From Polytrichum commune (lineage: Eukaryota; Streptophyta; Polytrichopsida; Polytrichales; Polytrichaceae), in assembly GCA_950295325.1 (NCBI GenBank), contig OX485807.1, forward strand, positions 41,942,440 through 42,006,439: a DNA stretch of 64,000 nucleotides, read 5' to 3'. How positions within the stretch are numbered: the stretch's first letter is position 1; each line of letters opens with the position of its first letter. The notes below the pieces were generated by a model that saw only the letters and a list, made by a program, of their open reading frames with translations, was not told where the DNA came from and made no database searches. A program made the translations under genes and the position numbers. Of the stretch, positions 13,701 to 24,962 are shown piece after piece.

Positions 13701-15373
13701 GTCAGAAATGGCGGAATTCAAGGCAGTGATGTCTTGTTTGATGACTGATGTGAGCTCCTGAATTTCGACTGCTGGATCATCAAACATTGAAGTTCGCTTT
13801 GCCACTATACAATTCACAAGGAACACCCTGTTAATTGGTCCAACAAGCTCCTCAGAAAGAAAAGTAATTGGACAGGTTACCTCAATCATCAGTTTCATAA
13901 ACTCCCTGCACATATTCTCTTGAGATTGCACTCATGCTAGTGTCAAAACTTACAACATGCCAGGACTTCGTTGCATTCTGTGGAAGGAGCAACTTCAGGG
14001 CCATGGATTTGCCAGTTTACTAGGTTCAATAAAAAGAATTATCACAATCAGGAGGTTTTAGGCAACTAGGCCATCAAAGGTTATTCAAGAAGCACAATAA
14101 TCCATGCAAAAAGGTGGGGCATGACCTAAACGGGCAGCCCAGTCAGATGCGTCCTTATAACCACAATAGATTATGGTATAATATTCTAACTCACAAATCA
14201 TGTGAGAAAGTGAGATATGATCCAATTATTAGTCGCATAGCTTCCAAGTCCACTTCGAAAGGCTAATCCAACGAGACAAACAGCACAAATAATTCAAGCA
14301 CCCAAACTTGCCAAAGCATTGGGAACACATTACTAAATATCTTGAGAAATGGAAGGCAGTTATGTGCACACATATAAGACAGAAACCTTCTTCAAGAGTG
14401 ACTTTCCCTTTACATTAGTGCAATCAAAAGCTTGCACTTGAGCCCACACAGCCAGAGAATGCTTTCACTTCTCTCATGACGAGGACCCCTTGTTTATTTA
14501 ATTTTCCCTTTTGCTTGACCATTTTGGTATGGAAGAGGGGCACTAGCGCTAAAAACCTCAAGTTTAGATAGAGGACTAAACAAGTCAAACCCCACAACAA
14601 ATTTGCAATCACTATCTAAGGTAACCCAGTATTAATCCAACACCCCCGAAATGTGGACACCTATATTTGAGTGATGTGTGGTTAGGTGTGGATCTAAGAA
14701 CGGACACCAGAAAGACATGTGTTTGAAGCGTTGGCTGCGTGCTCAAAAAATGTTAAACATACTTGGTTCAAAAGTTAACAGAATTTGGGGGGGGGGACCC
14801 AATATAACCACTTAACGAGGACGGGAATCTTCGGTTTGAGAATGAACAAGCTATTCATGTAATCTCCAATAATTATGAGGAAATGTCTACGAGCACAAAT
14901 TACGTGTGCTAATAATCTCTCAATAATTGCGTGTTTCCTATCCTACGAGAAGTGGGTCCAGAGAGAAAAATACCCGTTTAAGGCCCACTTACCTTCCATC
15001 ATTTCGTGGCTCATTCCTCCCCCCTCAGATCTCTCGGAAGCATTACATTTATGCGTCTGTACCTCTACTATCAATATTGAGGACTCGGAGGAGCACCAAA
15101 CTTACATTTGGCAAGCTTGGCGAGCTTCTGCGACGTCTGGTGGATGCTGAGCCCGATCAGAGACGCACGCTTGCTGAACTCCGCAGCCGGCTGCGTCACC
15201 AGTCGCTGCGTCTCCCCTGCAGAATGAGTCCCATTCGCCGCTGCCGCAGAATTGCCGCTCCCGTGTGCAGGAATCGAGCCGTGGGTTTTCCGCAACCGAT
15301 CCGCTATGGCGATGAACTCTGACGTTCGGTCCCGACCCGACGTCGAAGGCAATGGGCCCATCGTGATCGGCAT
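10782..15373 (-). CDS. SYP32: Qa-SNARE syntaxin of the SYP3 (Sed5/syntaxin-5) group
   Basis: Sed5-type syntaxins are tail-anchored Qa-SNAREs that drive ER-Golgi and intra-Golgi membrane fusion. Five exons on the minus strand (15373-15106, 13804-13554, 12894-12707, 11757-11545, 10941-10782) give 359 residues plus TAG. The N-terminus contains GRDRTSEFIAIADRLRKTHG, the usual Sed5-binding-type start, then a KLAKLAKLAKRTSMFDDPAVE segment. The Habc region follows, ending in LTLRTENLKVHENRRSLFS. The SNARE motif covers about residues 268-335. The zero-layer Gln is probably Q301 in VSQQGEV, and the segment ends ISSNRW. The C-terminal membrane anchor is residues 338-359. Arabidopsis SYP31 and SYP32 have nearly the same length and layout. 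I cannot tell SYP31 from SYP32, so the symbol is approximate. The acceptor at 11758-11759 lacks a strong pyrimidine tract but is the choice that keeps phase. Confidence 0.93.
11015..11045. repeat. CCCT/TCCC simple repeat in the last syntaxin intron
   Basis: About seven CCCT units in tandem, inside the intron between the fourth and fifth syntaxin exons, followed by further pyrimidine-rich DNA to about 11090. Confidence 0.9.
12345..12565. repeat. Dispersed repeat copy in a syntaxin intron, related to 24400-24610
   Basis: The two copies share an ordered series of blocks: GCCTTGCCACAG, AGTGGTCAGGCCATTG (AGTGGCCAAGCCATGG in the other copy), TGTGCCTCCCCATATCCA and CTTAGCGCAACCAC. They are substituted and gapped relative to each other. 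No coding capacity is seen. The copy lies between the third and fourth syntaxin exons. Confidence 0.65.
14640..14880 (+). repeat. Dispersed non-coding repeat (family R1), copy in the first syntaxin intron
   Basis: This segment matches 26345-26660 in order: GACACCTATATT, GTGTGTGGTT, an AAGAACRGAYACCA box, AAAGAYATGTGTTT, TGCGTGCTCAA, a run of G residues, GAATCTTC and GATAATGAACAAG-like wording, then AATTATGAG. Partial or reversed copies occur at 27715-27815, 51195-51440 and 59985-60090. It encodes nothing recognisable and is probably an old non-autonomous element. Confidence 0.7.
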
Positions 15374-15411
15374 TCTGTGCGATTACTCAAACCCTAACTC
15401 GCTCTCTCCCC

Positions 15412-15925
15412 CTAACCCCCTCTAACTCCCCTAACCCCTCCAACCAAATCTTCCACAGCGCAAAAACGCAACTTTCACCAAATCACTTGGCGATCAAGCA
15501 CATGATCTAAGCTACCCAAACACCTCTTGCAACATGCCTTACTTAGAACTTCCTACATGTGCACTAAGAAAAAACCGAAACCTTAGCTCACCCTCCTTCT
15601 AACCCCCTCCCTCCTTAATCTTCTCAACCAAATCTCCCACCGCACAACAAGCACAACTTTCACGACATTACTTGGCGATCAAGCACATGATCTAAGCTAC
15701 CCAAACACCTCTTGCGACTTGCTTTGCTCAGAACTTCCTACACGTGCACTAAGCAAGAATCAGAACCCTACCTCACTCTCCCTCTAACCCCCTCCCACCG
15801 CACAAAACGACAACTTTCACCGTGACATTCCTTGACGACCATGCACATGACCCACCTGGACCTGAGCTACCCAACGCTATCTTGCACCAAACGCGGCCTC
15901 CTCTTGCGACATGCCTTGCTTACTT
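15412..15925. repeat. 186-bp tandem repeat, about 2.7 copies, upstream of the syntaxin gene
   Basis: The anchor CTAACCCCCTC recurs at about 15412, 15598 and 15784, a constant 186-bp step. Copies one and two share GGCGATCAAGCACATGATCT and CCAAACACCTCTTGC. Copy three is shorter and more diverged. The array begins about 40 bp upstream of the syntaxin start codon at 15373, so it covers the likely 5' untranslated region and core promoter. Confidence 0.9.
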
Positions 15926-16187
15926 CAATTCTTTCTCCATCTGCCCTAACCAAATTCTGGCTACCCAACAGCCAGGACCACCTCCTCACACTGACTAAAG
16001 CTCCAGCCTCAATCGCAAAGCCCAATCTGCGGCGGGGCGCGATCCAATTTCTCTTAAAGTTCAAACCGGTGCCTATAATGGATGCTTGAGGAGTAGTTAT
16101 GTGTGCACATACTTTACATAGTAGAGAGAAGAGCAGGTAACTAGCTAGCTTAGATCTGGGCGAGCCGTCGAGCGAATGAAGGCAAAA

Positions 16188-16208
16188 AGAGAGAGAGAGA
16201 GAGAGAGT
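16188..16208. repeat. GA microsatellite
   Basis: About ten GA units on the plus strand, about 0.8 kb upstream of the syntaxin start. A CT run at 16315-16328 follows. GA/CT runs are common near plant promoters; no function is claimed. Confidence 0.85.
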
Positions 16209-16535
16209 CCGAGTGAGAAGCATCCGCGCAGGGCCGTGGCGTGGCGTGGCCCCAGGTGGCGGCTCGGCTAACTTCTTAACTTCACCATCCCGCATCCCGC
16301 AGCCAGCGCTCATTCTCTCTCTCTCTTTTATTATATTAAACCAAATCCTCCCCTCTTTTTCCGTCAACTAAATATTCAATGGTCCCACAACATGGTCCAT
16401 TCTCACTTCACACTATGCTGAGGGCCCAAGACTACATAAAACGGCTTTCCCAACACCCATGATACGGCCTTTGGATGAGAGTCAAGGGTCCTCACCATTA
16501 CAAGGTCACGGCTCTTGGCTCGTGTGTGAAGTGGC

Positions 16536-16998
16536 CCTAAGAGTCTTGAAATCCTCACTTGTGATTGGTCAAAAGGCTAAAATCGGCCCCAACTCCTTTA
16601 CACCTAGAGGCCATGAATTTTTTAATTAAAAAAATGCATGGTCTGACATGGCCCGAGCTTGTTGAATTGGGTGCACCCAAAATGGAGGGCCAATGTCATA
16701 TTCCAATAAAAAAACACTTTTCAATAAAATATGGTTTTTTTCAATGAACTAGATCTGTTGGATTATGTGGAAATTTGAACGGCTTTGTGCTAGATTATGT
16801 TAGATCCATTGGATTATGCTAGATTGTTGAATCGGCCTTGCTTCTTGGCCTTAAGGCCTTTACACATGGAAACATTGGCCCCCGTAATAATCTTATTGTA
16901 ATGTGTAGTTGAGGCCGGCCTCCAACCCAAAAGGGGCTGAAATTTCATGCTATCGGCCTCAAGGGGAATAGGCCTGGCCTCTAGGTGTAAAGCGACCC
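16536..16998. mobile_element. PIF/Harbinger-like foldback element, family H1, left end eroded
   Basis: The right end reads CCTCTAGGTGTAAAGCGACCC at 16978-16998, then TTA. The interior matches the intact H1 element at 39551-40082: AATCCTCACTTGTGATTGG, TTTACACCTAGAGGCC, TGGGTGCACCCAAAATGGA, and wording around GGATTATGTGGAAAT. The terminal inverted repeat expected on the left is missing or replaced, so the left boundary is approximate. Non-autonomous; no transposase. Confidence 0.7.
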
Positions 16999-17103
16999 TT
17001 ACACACACATCAATGAACGGGGGGAACCTAAAGCTAGATTGTTTCCATGCTATTTTCCACCCACAACTAATGAGAGGACTATTTAGTGTAGTGTAGTTAG
17101 AGA

Positions 17104-17208
17104 TGCATGATTTGGGTGAACCAACCCATACACTCGTTCCTTGTTGGATGCCTAAACCCTTGCTTCCAAGGAACCGGTGTATATATGGGTTGGTTCGCCC
17201 CAGCCAAG
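17104..17208. repeat. Short hairpin-ended repeat (copy 1 of 2)
   Basis: The segment from TTTGGGTGAACCAACCCA to GGTTGGTTCGCCCCAG matches 38823-38919, including TTGTTGGATGCCTAAACCC and TCCAAGGAACC. Its ends are roughly inverted (ACCAACCC against GGGTTGGT), which suggests a very small foldback element. Its right flank joins sequence related to 39050-39100 and 62040-62070. Confidence 0.6.
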
Positions 17209-18227
17209 ATGAACCGGTAGAAAGTTCAAGACTTCAGGAAAATTATCCATCACTTTAGAGGAATCTATGGAATGTACTTGACGTTCATAAAGAAAAAAAA
17301 CAACGAAAGATCACAACATGTGCCTAGTTGGACGTGGAAACAGTAGGATATTGACCTACTGATGCCTGAAAATCTTCCCATACATTGTTCTCTATCATTC
17401 ATCAGCGGCGCAGAGAGGGAATTACCGTGTACCAATGTAAACGCCCGTCTCCACGTGGCTTTTCCAAATCACCAAAGTGTTTCTTAAAAATTTGGTAAAG
17501 CTCTCTTGGTTATGGCAGAGGCACCTGGCTATCCCAGTGCACCTACAAGAACGTGCTCCGAAGATTTTCATGTAGATTTTCATTAAGTAGCTTTCACACA
17601 TGTTCATTGTGGCGAGAGAGAATTATTGCATAGGTATGAGCGAACCTCTCCCTCTCTCTCTCTCTCATATTTCATCTTCTCACTTGCGAATCTCGCCATG
17701 CTTGCTTGTTGGACAAGGTAAGGGTTGAGTGAAACGGGTGTTTTTCGAGCTTCACAATGTATGTATATATGTTCAGTTTGATTTCTTCAATACCTACTCA
17801 ATCCACAATTTCTGTGCATTGTATTGCTTAGTTCTTTTGTTGACTCTGTCATGGAGTGGAGCTCTTGGTTTATTGGCATCATAGGCCCACAACTTTGCCC
17901 TTGAATGAGTGCATCCATATGGGTGGATGAACTTGTCTTGCACACTAGAGAAGGTTGGCAGTCCAAGTTCCATCTCATTGCTTTTATTTTATTTATTTTT
18001 TTAAAATAATAAATGAATAATTTTATTTTTATAAGTAAGTTATATGTTTTAAAAAATAATCTTAATTTCAGGATTTCTTTTTCTTTTTTCTTTTTTTCTT
18101 TCTTTCCTGAAAGTCTACTTTATGGAGGGTTGCCTAGAAGATGCCATGAATTGTTTTAAAGTGAGCCTAGAAAATAATTACTTGATTGCAACAATTATAT
18201 TTCACTAACTTGTAGGTATAGAACCTC

Positions 18228-18260
18228 CATAACGTTATTCGGATCCATAACAATGTTATG
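18228..18260. mobile_element. Single short CATAAC-type terminal repeat
   Basis: Thirty-three bases begin CATAACGTTATTCGGATCC and end CAATGTTATG. They match the outer arms of the CATAAC elements at 36019-36276 and 61797-61941. The segment is itself bounded by CATAAC and GTTATG, so it may be a collapsed copy or a solo end. Confidence 0.55.
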
Positions 18261-18830
18261 TGGAGTGAAGACCTCTTCCTTTCCTTCTCTCATTTCAGTT
18301 TTTAGGTCAAACCATGTTACATCCAAAAGTGTGTAGATGTATAACTTCAATGGACTACGTAGTATCTACTAATTAATCTATACTACTAATTCATGACCCA
18401 GAGGGTGGACTCTTCATATCACGTATGAACTAAAGCGAGTGTAAGAAGGGGTATTATGTGAGGCATTAGCGTACATCATATACATATGGAGAGGTTTTTT
18501 TATTTTATATTATTAAAATATTTTTAGTGTGTATTTTTTAAAAGGATAATAATTTTTTTGAAGTAAAGGTAGATGTACAAAAGGGAACCTTAAGGTTTAG
18601 AGAAAGAAAGTTGACAATAGATGTGTTAGTTTCATCCAATTCACGTTTTCATTCATTGTTGTCATGCGGTAATACCGTAGGTTGATAGCCGGTCCTACAC
18701 AAAATAATTCTAAAAATAAATGTAAGACTATTTTGAAATGTTAAACACAATTTTTTGGAATTACCTTAATTCGCCTTATGCTTTTGCTGGAATATGGTAA
18801 ACTCACTCTACACAAGCTTATGTAGTGTTA

Positions 18831-18958
18831 TGGCCAGTTCACATGGGGGTCCCAAGTCCCAAGTCCCAAGTCCCAAGCCATGCCTCCAAAAAGTGGTGCA
18901 ATGTAGGCTACCATGTCATATTTGGGACTAGGACTTGGGACATCATGTGAACCAACCC
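18831..18958. mobile_element. Small Harbinger-like TIR element with internal 7-bp repeats
   Basis: The ends are inverted: GGCCAGTTCACATG on the left and CATGTGAACCAACCC on the right. GTCCCAAGTCC and GGACTTGGGAC form a second inverted pair inside. The left flank is TTA and the right flank TTC, an approximate 3-bp target duplication. Near the left end AAGTCCC is repeated in tandem about four times. Length 128 bp; no coding capacity. Confidence 0.6.
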
Positions 18959-19345
18959 TTCATAATCCATTATAAGGTACTATTTAGAGGAGGGGTTCAC
19001 ATTATATTCCAAGTCGTCCTTGGTCATTGCAAAGAAAGTGGGTTAACATGAAATTGCAAGACTATGTACTAAGAACTTGGACTATGTCCTCAATAAATTT
19101 TTTGACCTCAATTCCACATAGAAGATACACTTATTTAGAATTGTGTCCAACAAGAGAAAGTTGGTACATGAAACAAAGTACTACGTTTTTTGTAATTCGA
19201 GAATTTTTATGCAAAAGATATGAATGAATTTTAGCAAGCATTTTCAAGAAGTGTGAGGAGGTTTGAAGAGAAATTATGTTATGAACATATTTTTGAAGCT
19301 TGATTGTGCTAAGAAGAATTTTTTTGGAGTTGTGTTAGACTAAGG

Positions 19346-20554
19346 GGCGGTTTACACCATAGACCATGAACTCGTCCCACGGAAGATGCCTTATTCCGCG
19401 GTACGAGTTCATGGTCTACATTTCATGGTCCATGGTCCATGGTCCTTAAAAAATTGATTTACAAAGCCGTTGGGCCCCTCACTAGGTGTAAACCGAATGT
19501 GGACCAAGAGGAATGACCATGCAGCAAGAAGTGGATGTGCTGATTTTTTTAATATAAGCCCAAAAAGGGCAGTTTTGGGAAAAAATGAAGTTTGACGATT
19601 TTGTTGACTTCAATTTGCCTTCACTTGCCTACACATGCCTTCACTTATCTTGTCACTTCGTTTTTTCTTCTTTTCGCCTTAAAGTTTGATCATTCTCTTG
19701 TCATCTCTTGGGCTTCAACTATCTTCACTTCTTGTTAAATGTGTCGAAGATGTGGCTTGCAAATCTTCTCACAACAATTTTCACAAAAAAAAATGAGCGA
19801 TTCAATTTGTACATGTGACATGTACCTTGTGTTGTCACTACACTAAATAGGATATTTAGTGTTTGATTATATCTAATGTTGTTACCACCCAACCTTGCTC
19901 AACATAAATTTCAATTCTTTGATAATTAATGTTAGAAAATTTCCCATTGCGCTTCTTTTGACCACCCTGATCTACAGTCACTAAACGACTACGTATTTTT
20001 GTTTTTTGTTTTGCAACTGTAGTTTTTTGGAATTTGGGGGCGTGTAATATACCGTTGGAAAGGTATTTTCAAGACCTTTCCAACAGTATATTACACGCCC
20101 CCAAATTCCAAACAGTGCAGCTGGTAGACCAAAAAAACAAATCTGCACTTGAATTCTTGAGTTCTAGATGTCCCGCGTTGTTTGATGAAACACGTGTAAG
20201 CCGGTTTAAGGGGTAGGGCAAGGAAGTGTTGGTATGTCTCATGGGCTATAATATAGTTAAGGCACATAAAAGGTAGATTCATTCAAACATTCTTGAAATG
20301 GTATTTCTTTGACATGGGCCCTTGCCTTTTCCTACCAGACCACCTCTCTTGCCTCTCTCACCGCAAAATCCGTTGGACCATTCAGTGCATTTATTAGGCC
20401 TTAAAAATCATATTTTGGGGACCTCAACCTCCATGGTCCCTCTGCCATTTTTTCCTTACTGTAAACCGAACTTGCCCAGGGACAACTTCAAGAGCCAATC
20501 AGCTGCCTTGCAGAGCCTTGGTCCAACTTCATGGTCCATAGTGTAAAGCGCCCC
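19346..20554. mobile_element. PIF/Harbinger-like TIR element, family H2, with TAA target duplication
   Basis: The left end GGGGCGGTTTACACCATAG is matched on the right by CTATGGACCATGAAG read in reverse, that is, ...CATAGTGTAAAGCGCCCC. TAA flanks both sides (19343-19345 and 20555-20557). A 3-bp TTA/TAA duplication with GGG-starting ends is the signature of PIF/Harbinger elements. The 1,209-bp interior holds no transposase, so it is non-autonomous. A CACTA-like foldback lies inside it (see 19931-20175). Confidence 0.85.
19931..20175. mobile_element. CACTA-like foldback copy nested in the H2 element
   Basis: The core is a near-perfect hairpin: 20029-20063 pairs with 20075-20109 (35 bp, one mismatch) around an 11-base loop. 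Both arms carry TTTGGGGGCGTGTAATAT. The same hairpin, inverted and flanked by CACTAGTAGAAAA ends, occurs at 60842-61152. Here the outer ends are degraded (TTAGAAAATTTCCCATTG on the left), so the boundaries are approximate. Confidence 0.7.
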
Positions 20555-20789
20555 TAAGAACACTTAGAAAATCAAACATAGTACCACCTCCAACCAAAAA
20601 AGTGCAATTTAAAGTTTTTATACAAAAGATATAGAAAATACATCCAAGAGGACTACCAAGGCTTCATCTCTCATTTTCACATATCCCACATGAGTTGTGA
20701 ACTCCTCATGGGGAGGACTTATATATTTAAGTGTACTAATAAGAGAATGTGGATTGCGAACACCTTATACCTATCGATAATACCTCCCA

Positions 20790-21200
20790 AGAAAGAAACT
20801 AGATTACTTCCACCTCAAGGATTTTATCAAATACAAATGGAAATTGTACTTGAAGTAACCATTGTCACCACTGTAACGCAAGATCATTGCCACTTATTGC
20901 ACCTTGAATCATAGATATCAGCCATTGAATATGGACAATGATCAATTATCTTTATTTGTAGAGATACTAGACTATGCCACTTTTGCTCCTATAATGCAGT
21001 TGAAAATGAGGCACCCTATGTAAGCTCATTAGAGATAAGTTTCCATCATTATTTGAGAATGTAGTCCTAAGGAGCCTTGAGTCTTTCTTTCTATAGAACC
21101 ACCAAGTTGATATTAGCCTCTATCTCATGGAGGTGACTACACTCCGCCGTTCTAGAGAACTAGCTAATTTGGAACCACAGTGATGTACTTTTAGTCTCAT
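20790..21200 (+). mobile_element. LINE-type retroelement fragment, C-terminal coding remnant (copy 2)
   Basis: In translation the segment gives DYFHLKDFIKYKWKLYLK and, further on, FPSLFENVVLRSLESFF and ISLYLMEVTTLRRSRELA. These align with copies 1 (8820-9085) and 3 (60775-61500). Several stops and frameshifts are present, so it is dead. Confidence 0.55.
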
Positions 21201-22189
21201 TAGCCTTTTCGGTTTCTTGGACTTTAGAATCAATTTCATTTTTTGGGTATATGTGAACTAGCCAGAATCATGAGAAAGTCATATGGAAAATGTTGGATTT
21301 ATTATTATTGCCTTTAAATAAAATAAACCCCCCCACTTGAAGTGCTTGATTGACTTTTGGCACTTTAAATAATTATCCGGCACAATTATGTCAAACTAGC
21401 TATCAACCTACAGTAGTTCTCAATGCCTACCATGTCCATTCTTGTTAATTAGGCTTTGCATTTGGGTTCTAGGTTTTTACAAACTGCATGCTCTTGGAGC
21501 ATTCATAGACTCCCTTGAGTTTTGCTCTCCGAATTGTTGCTAAGTTATTGTGCTCTTATCTTTCTTTGCTTGATGTAATCATTGACTTACATGCTATGAA
21601 TGCAAAAAATGTTTAATGATTTTCTTATTAGAAAATGAATTCATGATTTAGATTGTATAAATAATGGATTTTGTATATGTAGCGAATGCATTTAGGACAT
21701 CAAATTAAAAAGCTTAGTGTAAACACATGAGCCCATTTTCTAGCTTGCCATAAATAAGCATATAATGATTTTTCCTCTATAATCTTCTTGTATATAGGCC
21801 CGGGGCTTTAATGTCAATGTGACTCCCACATGTCATTTAGGTTTCCAATGAAGAATCCAACCCCCCCGGGATTCATGTGCTCATAAATTGATATATTATA
21901 GTCACAAATCCTTACATGATGGAATGTTGATTTGTTCAACCAAAATGTTCATAAGGAAGACATATGCTTCTTGGAGGGCACGTTTAATAATTTTTTTAAA
22001 TATTTTCTTGAAGGTTCTTCACTATAAATTTGGCCTCTTACAACTTCTGAATCTTTGAGATTTATGAATAGATTTGTCCCCAAAAAATTCTATAGGTGAC
22101 ATTGTAGAAATTATAGACGAATTTGAATTCAAGAAAAATTGAAATATTGAATGGATAAGAAGTCATTGTCAAATTGAATGATGAAGATA

Positions 22190-22540
22190 TATATAGGTTC
22201 TGTGACATCATGAACAAGACTCATTTATGGTGCACCATGAAAAGGTACTATTTGACATGTAGGCTAAAGTGAAGGATATAAAGAAATGGGTACAATGTGT
22301 GGAGAATATTCATAATAAAACTCTCAAAGTTTGGAGAGCAATTATTTGGGAATCTTTCTAGCACCATGAACATGAATCATTTATGGTGCATGCACTCCCA
22401 TGAGTTGAAGACCATGGCGAGATATTATTTGACATGTAGATGAAAGTGATTCAGCACGTATTGAGACTTGTACGTACAATGCATGGAGAAGAATTCATAC
22501 CAATTCTCTCAAAATCTTGGAGAGCAATTATGAGTAAAGA
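22190..22540. repeat. Diverged tandem duplication, unit about 180 bp
   Basis: Two successive units share ordered wording: CACCATGAACATGAATCAT (or ATGAACAAGACTCATTTATGG), TATTTGACATGTAG, CAATGTGTGGAGAA or CAATGCATGGAGAA, and TTGGAGAGCAATTAT. Unit one ends near 22350 and unit two near 22535. No coding role is evident. Confidence 0.6.
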
Positions 22541-23429
22541 TTTCATGTATATCGATTGATAGAATAATATCAACTTGTATTGAAATACCAATGATGACTC
22601 ACAAGAAGAACTGCAAGCAAAGAAATAAAGTTGAATAGATATTAGCATGAACTAATTTCAAGGTGTTGAATTGAATGTAGTCTCAAAAAATTAACCAGAG
22701 TGTTGAAACTCTCTCCACTTGTAGTGCAACTTACGTGCAATGGAATGTCATTGATGAGCGTTTCATATTTATGTGAACCATTGCATAGAAAGGTGTGGCG
22801 AACGTGCTCACATTCACATGAAAAGGCAAACTCATAACTCATACATGCTTACTTTTGGAGACCTACTTGGGCCTATCGTTTCTTACGGTGTTTTGAGATT
22901 GCACAACGTGAATATAGATTGTGAGGTGCCCATATAGTGACAACTTGTTGACTTGCAAGGTCTTCCTTCTTGATAACAAAACAAAAACTAACTTGGGAAG
23001 AATTTGACAAAAAAATTCATCTCATCTAGTATAAAGAGAGAATACACACTTATTATGAACACGCTGAAAGAGTATAGGGGGTTAACACATACAATGACCC
23101 CACCCCAAGTCATGAGTTTGCAGTCACACAATCTTAACATTACTAGCTCTAAACTTACATGAGTTGCAAGGCTGCACCATTTCATTCTATGAGAGCAGTA
23201 GCCAATGTATTGAGCTTGACTTCACTTGAAAACCCATTGTTTATGTGCGGAAATTGCTTGAAAAAAAAACCAATTGTGGTGGTGGTGACCTAAGGCTGTA
23301 ATGCTGGTACCGGTGGCATTCCACCAGTAATTGTTGTGTTGTACAAGAGCATTAAGAAGCACAGTCGTAGCTTTCTTGAAAAATTAGTCTTGGTCTTGGA
23401 AGTTGGAAGAGTTGGATCCTTGTGTACAA

Positions 23430-23940
23430 CTAACCAGGAAAAACCTCCTTCGTGAGTCGATGATGTTTGTTGTTTGTCAGGTCCGCTAGTAGTACCCCTC
23501 TCTTATGCCAAAAAGGTTTCAGCAAAAGGAGGAAAAACAAGGGGTCCATGTCATGAAAAAAGTATTCAGTCACATGGCTTAGGTGCAAACTTGTGATTGC
23601 ACTACCTATAGTGCAAAGGAGAAGTCGTTTTGAAGAGGGTTGGTGCTCTCTTATACCTATGTGTGCACACAACCGCCTTCTGGTGCATTTTTCCAGCATC
23701 TCAATGTTGATGTAATGAATTTCCTTGCACTGGGGTCCATGTCATGACAAAAGTAAGTATTCACAGTCACATGGCTCGGGTGCAAAGGAGAAGTCGTCTT
23801 GAAGAGGGTAGTATCCACATGTTGACGGTTCAATTTCTCATGCAAGTGGCGTTTCCTCCCCACGCTGATTCGCATGGTTAAATGACCCACGAGCATGAGG
23901 AGATTGGTTTTTCTCCACTTCTGGTGCCCCCATTTTGTAC
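23430..23940. repeat. Dispersed repeat, second copy in kinase A intron at 27080-27520
   Basis: The copies share GGGTCCATGTCATGA, GTGCAAACTTGTGATTGCACT, GTGCAAAGGAGAAG, ACCGCCTTC, CACATGGTTAAATGA-like wording and GGAGATTG. Part of the unit (GGGGTCCATGTCATGACAAAA) also recurs inside this copy at about 23730-23800. Non-coding. Confidence 0.65.
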
Positions 23941-24399
23941 AAGTACCACATTTGTTTGCATTTCTTCAACATTATGGGACATGAATCGGAGGAGTCTAAA
24001 ATATAGGTTGCCTGAAGATATCCTCCCTGGTTTTCTGCCAATCTAACCTGCCATAGTCAATCAAGGCTCCCAAATCACTTGAAGAAAATTTCTGCACCCG
24101 CCATTCAATCCGGTAAAGCTCTTACTAAACAACAAAGTATCTTGGAGGACTTTGATTCTAATTGGTGTGTTAGAGAGATGATTTCTCACAAGAGCAACTC
24201 AGTGGTTTTGTTTGGAAGGATAAAGGTCCGATTATGGGTAGATACTGTGAACTAAGTGATGGATGCACTACGGGAATTGCAGTTCCTTACCGATGGTTCT
24301 CGTCTACTTGTATGGTTTGTATGATCAACTTCAATAATATATTACCAATCCATATTCATAGATTTCAAACCCGTCTAGTGGAAGAGAACCAATGATAAG

Positions 24400-24610
24400 C
24401 AAACGCAAACCTTGCCACAGGTTATAGTAGGCACCCAACCTACTCGAGTTGTGATGTAGGTATTGGGTGTCTACTTCAACCAATGGCAAGGCATAGTGGC
24501 CAAGCCATGGCAGGGTCATCAAGCATAAGTGACACAGTGCCTCTTCATATCCAATCAAGAATAAACATGTTGATGAAATCCCTTAGCATGACCACTATGT
24601 TTTAGTTGAC
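24400..24610. repeat. Dispersed repeat copy related to 12345-12565
   Basis: This copy starts CTTGCCACAGGTTATAG and ends near CCCTTAGCATGACCAC, following the same block order as the copy in the syntaxin intron. It ends about 0.35 kb downstream of the kinase A stop codon, which is at 24963 on the minus strand. Confidence 0.6.
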
Positions 24611-24962
24611 CCCTTGAGGCTGCAATTTTGGATTCTGCCTTTTTGATGGTTATGTTCTTTTTTCTTTGCAATTCGCTTGTATGATTTGTATAAGAACTAG
24701 TTTTGGCTTGTGATGTGCTAGCCTGTTGTCACTGTGCATATGAACTAACTCTCCGAGCCATCCCGCACAATCTGCTCAACATGCAGCCATCGACAACCGA
24801 CGTTTTGGAACTTTAGAACAGCGACTGCGTCAATGTACATGTGCTCTCACCATTCCAAAGTTCCAAAATCTATAGTGGATAATCTTAAAAGAGGAAAAAA
24901 AAAAAAAGGAATAGAAAAAATTAGAGTTAGGTTCCTTGTTAATGTACCTCCTGAGCTAGACT

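Larger units (their letters stand above)
21201..24962. other. Gene-poor region between syntaxin and receptor kinase A
   Basis: I see no gene. Notable pieces are a diverged tandem duplication at 22190-22540, a repeat at 23430-23940 that recurs in intron DNA of kinase A at 27080-27520, and the repeat copy at 24400-24610. The rest is AT-rich, with short open frames of no recognisable content. Confidence 0.5.
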
